Below, piece after piece: positions 1 through 5,458 of a stretch of DNA of 5,458 bases. The notes beneath the pieces are model-generated. The model searched no databases. It saw only the letters and a list, made by a program, of their open reading frames with translations, and had not been told where the DNA came from. The position numbers and the translations under genes were made by a program. Each line of letters begins with the position of its first letter. Position 1 is the stretch's first letter. Origin of the DNA: Prevotellaceae bacterium UBA7017 (GTDB lineage: Bacteria > Bacteroidota > Bacteroidia > Bacteroidales > Bacteroidaceae); the NCBI GenBank assembly GCA_002449535.1, contig DJWZ01000049.1:1-5458 (forward strand). Reading direction: 5' to 3'.

Positions 1-22
1 CCTCTTTCGTAATTTTTGCCAT
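1..22 (-). CDS. 5' end of an unidentified minus-strand gene (partial)
   Basis: On the minus strand an ATG at 22-20 opens a frame reading MAKITKE before the window edge. It begins 25 bases beyond the radA stop codon, in the same direction, so it could be the next gene of a radA transcript. Seven residues are too few to name a product. The start is inferred only from the ATG and its position just after radA; no clear Shine-Dalgarno sequence precedes it, which is normal in Bacteroidetes. Confidence 0.4.
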
Positions 23-47
23 AACTGTTTTATTTCAATCTTTTTAC

Positions 48-1427
48 TTAACCAAACAATTCGCGCAGGGCTTCTTCCACCTTGCGAACGGGATGTATGT
101 TTATGTTGTTGAACTTTGATTTTTCTATCTTGTTTCTGTAAGGAACTATTATATCGGTAAAGCCAAGTTTCTCGGCTTCTGCTATGCGTTGATCTATACG
201 TGATACCGGGCGCACCTCACCACTGAGTCCTACCTCGCCGCACATGCAGTAGCCGCTCTCTATCGGAGTATCGACATTACTTGACAGAACTGCCGCTATG
301 ACGCTAAGGTCCATCGCCATATCTGTAACCTTCAGCCCACCGGCGATATTGAGGAAGACATCCTTCTGTGCCAACTTGAAGCCGACACGTTTCTCAAGTA
401 CTGCCAACAGCATATTGAGACGTCGCTGGTCGAAACCCGTTGCAGAGCGTTGCGGAGTGCCGTAAGCGGCTGTGCTTACAAGTGCCTGCGTCTCTACGAG
501 GAAGGGGCGCATGCCCTCCACAGCAGCAGAGATTGCCACACCACTCATGCCTTCCCTGTCGTCGCTTAGCAACAATTCCGACGGATTGCTGACCGGACGA
601 AGACCATTCTGCTGCATCTCATAGATGCCGAGCTCCGACGTAGAGCCAAAGCGGTTCTTTATGCTGCGCAGGATGCGGTAGATGCCCTGTCTGTCGCCCT
701 CAAACTGTATTACAGCATCAACGATGTGCTCCAATATCTTCGGTCCGGCAATAGCACCTTCCTTGGTGATGTGTCCGATGAGAATTATAGGAACGCTGCT
801 TGTCTTTGCATAGCGAAGCAATGCAGAGGTGCACTCCCTGATTTGCGTGATGCTGCCAGGAGCAGAATCTGCCACCTCGGTTTCCATAGTCTGGATGGAA
901 TCTACGATGATAAGATCGGGGGCAGAATCGCGAATAGAGTCAAAAACCTTCTCAAGACTTGTCTCGCACAATACTGAAACATTTTCGTTATGTCCCCCAC
1001 CCTGCATACTGGCAGAAATTCTGTCAGCTCTTAGTTTCAGCTGATGGGCACTCTCTTCGCCGGAAACATAGAGGACATTGGTACCTGGCATCCTCATGAT
1101 GGTTTGCAGAGTCAGCGTGCTCTTACCGATGCCCGGATCGCCACCCAGCAACACAATGCTGCCAGGAACGAGACCACCACCCAGCACCCTGTTGAGTTCA
1201 TCGTCATGCATATCCATACGCGAAACATCCTGCAAAGGAATATCCTTCAGCAGTAATGGCGCAGAGGAAGTTTTCGCTATATTACGGAGGGACTGCTGGG
1301 CAGTATCCGCCTTTATGCGAATCTCACGAAAAGTGTTCCATTGATTGCAGGAAGGGCACTTGCCAATCCATTTTGCAGACTCCTGACCACAATTCTCACA
1401 AACGTATGCTATTTTATCTTTCGCCAT
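48..1427 (-). CDS. radA: DNA repair protein RadA (Sms)
   Basis: RadA is a RecA-like ATPase that helps process recombination intermediates by promoting branch migration; it acts in the cytoplasm on DNA. The 459-residue protein has the full family architecture. A four-cysteine zinc finger lies at C10, C13, C24 and C27. The RecA-type core has Walker A at about 95-104 (GGDPGIGKST) and Walker B at about 172-177 (LIIVDS), followed by the RadA signature KNRFG at 257-261. The C-terminal Lon-protease-like domain includes GEVGLSGEVR at 397-406. Length matches the usual 450-460 residues. An in-frame ATG 63 bases upstream would add a Phe/Lys-rich stretch, but that stretch overlaps a good promoter and is not part of the family, so the ATG at 1427 giving MAKDK is chosen. 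No key residue is missing. It is a core gene and marks the chromosomal flank of the accessory region to its right. Confidence 0.97.
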   Translation of the reverse strand: MAKDKIAYVCENCGQESAKWIGKCPSCNQWNTFREIRIKADTAQQSLRNIAKTSSAPLLLKDIPLQDVSRMDMHDDELNRVLGGGLVPGSIVLLGGDPGIGKSTLTLQTIMRMPGTNVLYVSGEESAHQLKLRADRISASMQGGGHNENVSVLCETSLEKVFDSIRDSAPDLIIVDSIQTMETEVADSAPGSITQIRECTSALLRYAKTSSVPIILIGHITKEGAIAGPKILEHIVDAVIQFEGDRQGIYRILRSIKNRFGSTSELGIYEMQQNGLRPVSNPSELLLSDDREGMSGVAISAAVEGMRPFLVETQALVSTAAYGTPQRSATGFDQRRLNMLLAVLEKRVGFKLAQKDVFLNIAGGLKVTDMAMDLSVIAAVLSSNVDTPIESGYCMCGEVGLSGEVRPVSRIDQRIAEAEKLGFTDIIVPYRNKIEKSKFNNINIHPVRKVEEALRELFG

Positions 1428-1435
1428 ACGGGCTG

Positions 1436-1466
1436 CAAAGTTACGAAAAAACGAGAAAAATGCAAA
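1436..1466 (-). promoter_or_regulatory. Bacteroidetes-type promoter of radA
   Basis: Read on the minus strand, TTTG (1466-1463) is followed by exactly 19 bases and then TAACTTTG (1443-1436), matching the Bacteroidetes primary sigma factor consensus of TTTG at -33 and TAnnTTTG at -7. Only eight bases separate the -7 element from the radA ATG, so transcription should start at or within a few bases of the start codon, giving a leaderless or nearly leaderless mRNA. This supports the shorter radA start. Confidence 0.75.
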
Positions 1467-1525
1467 AGAAAATTGAAATTTTCTTTTCATTTACGAGTGC
1501 ATAGTAAGCTAAAGTTACGAAAAAA
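1437..1525. repeat. Two direct copies of AAAGTTACGAAAAAA
   Basis: The 15-mer AAAGTTACGAAAAAA occurs at 1437-1451 and again at 1511-1525. The first copy is the complement of the radA -7 element and its upstream T-rich spacer. The second, read on the minus strand, ends in TAACTTTA rather than TAACTTTG and has no TTTG at the right distance, so it resembles a decayed or duplicated promoter. Similar T-rich, GTAACTTTGC-like stretches are, from memory, common ahead of Bacteroidales genes. Confidence 0.6.
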
Positions 1526-1578
1526 GTCTGTAACGAAAGACGGATTTTGGAGAATTAACGCAGAAATAAATGGAAACA

Positions 1579-1610
1579 TTTGTTTTCTTGCCACTAATTT
1601 AGTATATTTG
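1579..1610 (+). promoter_or_regulatory. Bacteroidetes-type promoter of the mcrBC operon
   Basis: TTTG at 1579-1582 is followed by a 20-base spacer and TATATTTG at 1603-1610, a full match to the Bacteroidetes -33/-7 consensus. Transcription should start a few bases after 1610, leaving an untranslated leader of roughly 170 bases before mcrB. No equally good promoter lies closer to mcrB or between mcrB and mcrC, so both genes probably depend on this site. Confidence 0.75.
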
Positions 1611-1679
1611 CACACGAAACGCCTATAGATATTAGATTTCTACTAAAATGACGGAATATACACATTGAACGAGGAATAC

Positions 1680-1703
1680 ATGAAGCAAAAATGTGTTATT
1701 TAG
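1680..1703 (+). other. Possible leader ORF of seven codons upstream of mcrB
   Basis: An ATG at 1680 preceded by GAGG (1671-1674, five bases away) encodes MKQKCVI and then stops. It is one of three tiny ORFs in the mcrB leader. Another, at 1648-1668, encodes MTEYTH. A 21-codon one at 1731-1796 starts MSKPCGALNC and ends 10 bases inside mcrB, in a different frame. None resembles a known protein. The one at 1680 has the best ribosome site in the leader, better than that of mcrB, so a regulatory leader peptide is conceivable; chance is equally possible. Confidence 0.2.
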
Positions 1704-1786
1704 ATCAAGATTTCTTAAAAAACGGAAATTATGTCAAAACCATGTGGTGCACTTAATTGTAATATGAGGAATATAAAACATATAAT

Positions 1787-3361
1787 ATGGGAATAGATAA
1801 ATACATCGACCTGCTGAAAACAAACAAGAACCTGATACTGACAGGAGCCCCAGGGACAGGGAAAACTTTTTTGGCAAAGTCTATTGCAGAAGTGATGGGG
1901 GCAGAAGTGTGGTTTGTACAGTTCCATCCGTCTTATGACTATACAGACTTTGTGGAAGGATTAAGGCCAAAGAACAACGGGAATGGAAATGTTGGTTTTG
2001 AACGAAAGGATGGGGTATTTAAAGAGTTCTGTAAATCGGCACAGGAAAGAAATGTGGTTCATACCACAAGACCAACAGAAACGACAATCGCGTCTAACGG
2101 CACGAATCACCCTGAGTTTGAACAGGTTTACAAGTCATTAGAGGATGATATAAGAACTAAACGTATAACGCAATTGAAAACAAAACATGGGGTTGTTTCT
2201 GTAGAGGGAAGATTAACTTTAGGAAATAAAGAAAGTATAAAACTTTTATATGATGATTTAACAGGCAATAATGTCTATGACTTATCGCAAATTAAAACTA
2301 ATGAGCTAAATAACCGTATAGCAACATTATCTAATGGCAAAGTTCTAAGTCTAAATACAAACATTGTTTACGCTATATTGTATGAATTGTTGAATCGCGC
2401 AAAATCATATAAGGAAAATACTGTCAACTTTTCTGTACAATACGAAACGGCTTCTTTTGACAAAGCTTATGACATTTTGATACGAGATTTAAGAGAGTCC
2501 AGGAAAGAACTTACGTTTGACAGACCGAGAAGTGCCCCATTTGTTGTTAGCGTAGGAAATGATTCTGTTTTGAGGGTCAATGGTCATTCTATTACAAAGG
2601 AAAAAGTCAGAAGCTTTTACGACCACACCAACAAGGATAATTGGTATAGTAAGCATTGTGAAATTATCATCAGTTATCTAAGAGAACATTATAATCTTGA
2701 TGGAGGCAATACTGAAGTTAAAGACAAATATAGCCACAATTCTCTTCATGCCACAGTGGAGGAATCGCCGATGATGAAATCTTTTATCTTCATCATTGAC
2801 GAAATTAACCGTGGTGAAATCTCAAAAATCTTCGGTGAGTTATTCTTCTCAATAGACCCTGGCTATCGCGGTGAGAAAGGAAGGGTGAACACTCAGTACC
2901 AAAATATGATAGGAGAGGATGATGTGTTCAAAGACGGCTTCTACGTTCCAGACAACGTCTATATCATCGGCACGATGAATGATATTGACCGCAGTGTGGA
3001 GAGTATGGACTTCGCTATGCGCCGCCGTTTTGCCTGGCAGGAAGTGACAGCAGAGGAAAGCTATTCAAACATTATCGAGAACGACACCAAATTTGCCACC
3101 ATCAAGGATGAAATCAAACAAAGAATGTTCAGCCTAAATAAGGCCATTGCTGAGATGGAAGGCTTGGGTGAGTCATATCAGATTGGAGCCGCCTATTTCA
3201 TAAAGTATCTCGACTATCAAGATAAAAAAGTTCCTTTCGAATGTCTGTGGAATAATCACCTGAAAGGGTTGCTCTGCGAGTATCTGCGTGGCAACCGCAG
3301 GGCAAAGGAACAGTTAGAGAAATTGCACAAAGCATACAACAAGACAAGCACCGATGAGTAG
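1787..3361 (+). CDS. mcrB: McrB-like AAA+ NTPase subunit of a type IV (McrBC) restriction system
   Basis: This 524-residue protein is the motor of a McrBC-type complex, which translocates on modified DNA by hydrolysing nucleotide (GTP in E. coli) and drives cleavage by McrC. Walker A is GAPGTGKT at 20-27, followed by the typical FVQFHPSYDYTDFVEGLRP stretch (43-61). Walker B is FIFIIDE at 333-339, then INRGE. MNDIDR at 397-402 matches the McrB MNxxDR signature; the E. coli guanine-linked NTAD motif reads NDID here. Arginines follow at 412-414 and YQIGAAYF at 464-471. Two features differ from E. coli McrB: the N-terminal DNA-recognition domain is absent, and about 240 residues (91-330) are inserted between the two Walker motifs. 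An in-frame stop at 1760-1762 rules out an upstream start within the leader. There is no good Shine-Dalgarno site; a GAGG lies 17 bases away. The gene overlaps mcrC by 8 bases. Nucleotide preference and target are not readable from sequence. Confidence 0.92.
   Translation: MGIDKYIDLLKTNKNLILTGAPGTGKTFLAKSIAEVMGAEVWFVQFHPSYDYTDFVEGLRPKNNGNGNVGFERKDGVFKEFCKSAQERNVVHTTRPTETTIASNGTNHPEFEQVYKSLEDDIRTKRITQLKTKHGVVSVEGRLTLGNKESIKLLYDDLTGNNVYDLSQIKTNELNNRIATLSNGKVLSLNTNIVYAILYELLNRAKSYKENTVNFSVQYETASFDKAYDILIRDLRESRKELTFDRPRSAPFVVSVGNDSVLRVNGHSITKEKVRSFYDHTNKDNWYSKHCEIIISYLREHYNLDGGNTEVKDKYSHNSLHATVEESPMMKSFIFIIDEINRGEISKIFGELFFSIDPGYRGEKGRVNTQYQNMIGEDDVFKDGFYVPDNVYIIGTMNDIDRSVESMDFAMRRRFAWQEVTAEESYSNIIENDTKFATIKDEIKQRMFSLNKAIAEMEGLGESYQIGAAYFIKYLDYQDKKVPFECLWNNHLKGLLCEYLRGNRRAKEQLEKLHKAYNKTSTDE
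2114..2692 (+). repeat. Probable tandem pair of diverged domains inside the McrB insert
   Basis: Within McrB, residues 110-205 and 223-302 can be aligned by eye as two diverged copies. Copy 1 begins FEQVYKSLEDDIR and copy 2 FDKAYDILIRDLR. Each then has a VVSV strand (136-139 and 253-256), a short strand with alternating hydrophobics, a basic/polar helix ending in LYDDLTGNN (154-162) or FYDHTNKDN (277-285), and a C-terminal Ile/Tyr/Leu-rich helix (193-202 and 293-302). Copy 1 carries about 25 extra residues before its last helix. Similar single domains occur, from memory, in other Bacteroidetes and Firmicutes McrB-like proteins, but I know no named family. The DNA here is noticeably AT-rich. 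Alignment is manual and identity is low. Confidence 0.45.
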
Positions 3362-4670
3362 TCTGCCCATACAAGTGAGGGATAATTCTGAAAGGCTGCT
3401 GACAGAGGACGAGCTTTGCCATCTCGAGACACTCAGGAAGCTTGCAGAGCCCACCATAGCGAAATTGAGCATTGAGGAGCATTCCAACCTGTTGATATTC
3501 CCACAAAACCTTGATGTCTATGGGGATAAAATTGGCGATGCCCATATCTTTGAGATGAAAGGTGACACGGTCGTAACAGGTAACATCATGGGCTTCATCG
3601 GTTGCGGCAATACCAAGGTGAGCATCAGTTCGCGCTTTACACAAGGACGGGATGACTATTTCCTGCACTATATGCTGCGGAAAGTATTTGCCGTTAATCT
3701 GTTTGACCTAAAATTTAACTCTGACGTGGAAAGCATCTTTGACTTTCTTATCTATCTGTTTCCTGCATTTCTGAAAAGGGCTATTCAACAGGGAATGTAC
3801 AGGGAATACCAGACTCGGATGTATAATGATGCCAACCTCAAAAGTCGGATAGACGTTTCACGCCACATCAGGCGGAACATCCCTTTTGCTGGAAAGATAG
3901 CCTATACTACTCGGGAGTATGAGCGGGACAATCATCTCACACAATTGATACGTCACACGATAGAGTACATCGCTCATCACAGGTTTTCAGGTAACATACT
4001 CCATAACGATGATGACACTACGAATGCTGTGAATGCCATCTGTCAGGCAACAAATTCATATAGCCGCAATGAGCGGCAAAAGGTGATGAACCAGAATCTT
4101 CGTCCTGTCAACCACCCATACTATGTTGATTACCGTCCACTTCAACAGTTGTGCCTACAGATACTGCGTCAGGAAGAAATGAAATACGGATGTAGCGATA
4201 ATGAAATCTATGGAGTCCTGTTCGATGGTGCTTGGCTTTGGGAGGAATATCTGAACACATTCCTTGCAGACATTGGCTTCGAGCATCCAAGAAACAAGGA
4301 GGGACAGGGGCGCAAATATATTTTCTCCGATTGTACAGGTTGGTGCTACCCCGACTTTGTAAGTCGCGACATGGTGCTTGACGCGAAATACAAATGGTAT
4401 GACGATTGGAGCAAGGTGCAGACCAAAGACCTGTATCAGGTCATTTCATATATGCACGTTCTGGACAAAACTTTTGGTGGCTATGTTGTTCCTATAAAGA
4501 ACAGAGAACTTCGAACTTCTGCCAAACAGCTCAATGGAAAAGGAGGATTGATGTCTGTCTTTGGCGTGAACATGGATTGTCAAGCAGATTCTTTCGAAGA
4601 TTATCTCACTTGCATGGAAGCATCAGAAAGAGAATTAGCTCAAGAAATAGAAGCATATATTGCAGAGTGA
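3354..4670 (+). CDS. mcrC: McrC-like PD-(D/E)XK nuclease subunit of the McrBC system
   Basis: McrC is the endonuclease partner: it binds the McrB hexamer, stimulates its NTPase and cuts DNA. This 438-residue version has the McrC-family N-terminal half, with a strand-rich segment around 70-95 (VVTGNIMGFIGCGNTKVSISSRF region) and helices at about 100-145, then a C-terminal nuclease domain. The catalytic motif is visible as P333-D334, then D343-A344-K345, with the supporting LFDGAWLWEEYL stretch at 289-300 and a D-x-Y-Q motif (359-362) after the core. Thus the nuclease looks intact. It is longer than E. coli McrC (about 350 residues). The start overlaps the mcrB stop in ATGAGTAG, there is no ribosome site, and translation is probably coupled to mcrB. 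No separate promoter is seen. The 3' end is followed by a non-coding gap and a broken gene region. Confidence 0.93.
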   Translation: MSSLPIQVRDNSERLLTEDELCHLETLRKLAEPTIAKLSIEEHSNLLIFPQNLDVYGDKIGDAHIFEMKGDTVVTGNIMGFIGCGNTKVSISSRFTQGRDDYFLHYMLRKVFAVNLFDLKFNSDVESIFDFLIYLFPAFLKRAIQQGMYREYQTRMYNDANLKSRIDVSRHIRRNIPFAGKIAYTTREYERDNHLTQLIRHTIEYIAHHRFSGNILHNDDDTTNAVNAICQATNSYSRNERQKVMNQNLRPVNHPYYVDYRPLQQLCLQILRQEEMKYGCSDNEIYGVLFDGAWLWEEYLNTFLADIGFEHPRNKEGQGRKYIFSDCTGWCYPDFVSRDMVLDAKYKWYDDWSKVQTKDLYQVISYMHVLDKTFGGYVVPIKNRELRTSAKQLNGKGGLMSVFGVNMDCQADSFEDYLTCMEASERELAQEIEAYIAE

Positions 4671-4678
4671 CAAACTGA

Positions 4679-4703
4679 GATCAAGGAAACAGTCCTCTTG
4701 ATC
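4679..4703 (+). terminator. Short inverted repeat after mcrC, possible weak terminator or stabiliser
   Basis: GATCAAG (4679-4685) and CTTGATC (4697-4703) form a perfect 7-base-pair stem around an 11-base loop, starting eight bases after the mcrC stop. There is no U-run downstream and the stem is only moderately GC-rich, so it is not a standard intrinsic terminator. It could stabilise the operon mRNA 3' end or mean nothing. Confidence 0.25.
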
Positions 4704-4723
4704 CATTCCACAGGCAACAGGAA

Positions 4724-4840
4724 ATGGAACAAAAACATAATAATGACAAATGGCATTATGATATGCACAAAGAAAGAAATCATATAAAAGTGTTCGCGTC
4801 ATCAACCGTGTATGACTTCGAGTCACAACGGTATGGATGA
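4724..4840 (+). pseudogene. Remnant of a DUF4062 protein (N-terminus only)
   Basis: A 38-codon ORF begins at ATG 4724 (alternative ATG 4763) and stops with TGA at 4838-4840. Its residues 21-35 read IKVFASSTVYDFESQ, close to the opening of DUF4062 proteins, which in Bacteroidetes usually start with a polar tail followed by KVFVSSTVYDFE. A normal DUF4062 protein continues for a hundred or more residues; here the homology stops right after the first strand and helix start, and the sequence passes directly into a different family in another frame. DUF4062 function is not well defined; members often accompany ATPase or NTPase genes in accessory regions. I read this as the stump of a gene removed by a deletion whose junction is near 4826-4833. 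A functional 38-residue peptide cannot be excluded but is unlikely. Confidence 0.6.
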
Positions 4841-5458
4841 TATTGACCTTGATTCCTTGCGCCAGTATCGCACAGAGTTCAGACAGGAGAACAGTACCCA
4901 TGTCTGGAATCAGGTTGACGATAAGACTTTCCTCAGGAATCTTGGTGGTTATACTGAGGACAGACAAACAGGTAGGGAGGGCTTGACGTTGGCTGGTCTG
5001 ATGATGTTTGGAAAGGGGCTTGCCATCAGAGATAGGTTCTCAAACTTCCGTATGGACTATCTGGACATGAGTCATCTGGTGGGTGATGAGCGTTATCACG
5101 ACCGACTGACATACGATGGACTTTGGGAGAATAACTTGTACCAATTCTTCCGTATTGTGTCGCCAAAGGTTTTGTTCGACTTACCGAGACCATTCAAACT
5201 GGAGAAAGGTTGGAAGAGAAAAGACGACACACCGCAACGCGAAGCTGTCCGTGAAGCCTTTACGAATGCTTTTATCCACTGCGATCTGATGATGGATGCT
5301 GGTATTTTGAGGATAGAGAAACATGATGACTGTCTCTGTTTCCGCAATCCAGGCTTGTTGAAGTTGCCTGTAGAGACTATTTATCGAGGAGGGAATTCCA
5401 AGGCTCGCAATCCGAAAATTCAGAATATGCTTCGCATGATTGGCTTTGGTGAGAATGT
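4833..5458 (+). pseudogene. AlbA_2/Schlafen-type ATP-binding protein, N-terminus missing, 3' end beyond window
   Basis: From ATG 4833 the frame stays open to the window edge (208 codons; an in-frame ATG at 4812 would add MTSSHNG). It matches the middle of the family of putative transcriptional regulators or RNA-binding ATPases that have an N-terminal AlbA_2 domain and a C-terminal histidine-kinase-like ATPase fold. Visible hallmarks are DIDLDSLRQYR (3-13), GLTLAGLMMFGK (50-61), DGLWENNLYQFF (95-106), the ATP-binding N-box region DDTPQREAVREAFTNAFIH (131-149), FRNPGLL (170-176) and the GGNSKARNPKIQNML stretch (186-200), which normally leads to a GxGxG-like segment lying past the window. Full members have roughly 180-190 residues before this point, including AlbA_2; here an in-frame TAA at 4785-4787 and the DUF4062 stump replace them. 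No promoter is seen. If translated, it would be an ATPase half without its nucleic-acid-binding domain. Pseudogene status is inferred. Confidence 0.7.

Larger units (their letters stand above)
1428..1786. other. Divergent AT-rich intergenic region between radA and mcrB
   Basis: This 359-base stretch separates two divergent transcription units. It holds a minus-strand promoter for radA (1436-1466), a second copy of the 15-mer AAAGTTACGAAAAAA (1511-1525), a plus-strand promoter for mcrBC (1579-1610), and an untranslated leader of about 170 bases with several very short ORFs. I see no tRNA, no convincing protein gene, no rho-independent terminator and no known riboswitch. Short open stretches here have no family resemblance. 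Confidence 0.8.

Noticed and set aside
1428..1490. N-terminal extension of RadA from the in-frame ATG at 1490
   Set aside because: The extra 21 residues are a Phe/Lys-rich translation of promoter sequence; RadA proteins begin with MAK followed by the zinc finger, and a TTTG-N19-TAACTTTG promoter lies inside the extension.
726..1628. Several plus-strand open stretches of 70-95 codons antisense to radA
   Set aside because: They lie opposite a clear conserved gene, overlap each other in different frames and show no family resemblance.
3198..3668. A 156-codon minus-strand open stretch across the mcrB/mcrC junction
   Set aside because: It is fully antisense to two well-supported genes, is Cys/His-rich in a way typical of chance reading, and has no recognisable motif.
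4671..4787. Readthrough extension of McrC past its TGA in the same frame (38 codons to TAA at 4785)
   Set aside because: McrC already ends at a sensible length with a closing helix; the extra stretch shows no homology and the DUF4062-like reading in another frame explains part of it better.
4838..4845. Programmed frameshift joining the DUF4062-like frame to the ATPase frame
   Set aside because: No slippery heptamer or downstream structure is seen, and a frameshift would not restore the large missing parts of both families; a deletion explains it better.
4635..4967. A 110-codon minus-strand open stretch over the 3' end of mcrC and the gap
   Set aside because: It covers the reverse of DUF4062-like and ATPase-like coding sequence that can be recognised on the plus strand; its own translation resembles nothing.
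1..5458. CRISPR arrays, tRNA/rRNA genes, transposases or insertion-sequence ends
   Set aside because: I found no regularly spaced repeats, no cloverleaf-like sequence and no transposase motif or flanking inverted repeats on either strand.

Overview
The window looks like a Bacteroidales chromosome, probably Prevotella or a relative. Two promoter-like sites match the Bacteroidetes consensus (TTTG, 19-20 bases, TAnnTTTG), Shine-Dalgarno sequences are mostly absent, and the encoded proteins resemble Bacteroidales versions. The genus is inference; no rRNA or other taxonomic marker is present.

Layout. On the minus strand, positions 48-1427 carry radA, a housekeeping DNA-repair and recombination ATPase. 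The first codons of another minus-strand gene lie at 1-22. A 359-base AT-rich divergent intergenic region (1428-1786) holds a radA promoter, a separate promoter firing the other way, a repeated 15-mer and a leader of about 170 bases with tiny upstream ORFs. On the plus strand, mcrB-like (1787-3361) and mcrC-like (3354-4670) genes overlap by 8 bases and form a two-gene operon. After mcrC there is a broken region: a 38-codon piece that begins like a DUF4062 protein (4724-4840), then in another frame the middle part of an AlbA_2/Schlafen-type ATP-binding protein (open from about 4788, best homology from 4833) that runs off the window end. The domain that should precede that ATPase is missing.

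How the genes work together. McrB (AAA+ NTPase motor) and McrC (PD-(D/E)XK nuclease) would form a type IV, modification-dependent restriction complex that cuts incoming modified DNA; no methyltransferase is visible, as expected for type IV. The unusual point is that this McrB has no N-terminal recognition domain: its Walker A lies at residues 20-27. Instead, about 240 residues are inserted between the Walker A region and Walker B. The insert is more AT-rich than the rest of the gene and appears to contain two diverged copies of one domain. I regard it as the best candidate for the target-recognition module. The DUF4062/ATPase remnant downstream suggests the locus is an accessory defence-type island next to the core radA gene, with one component already deleted.
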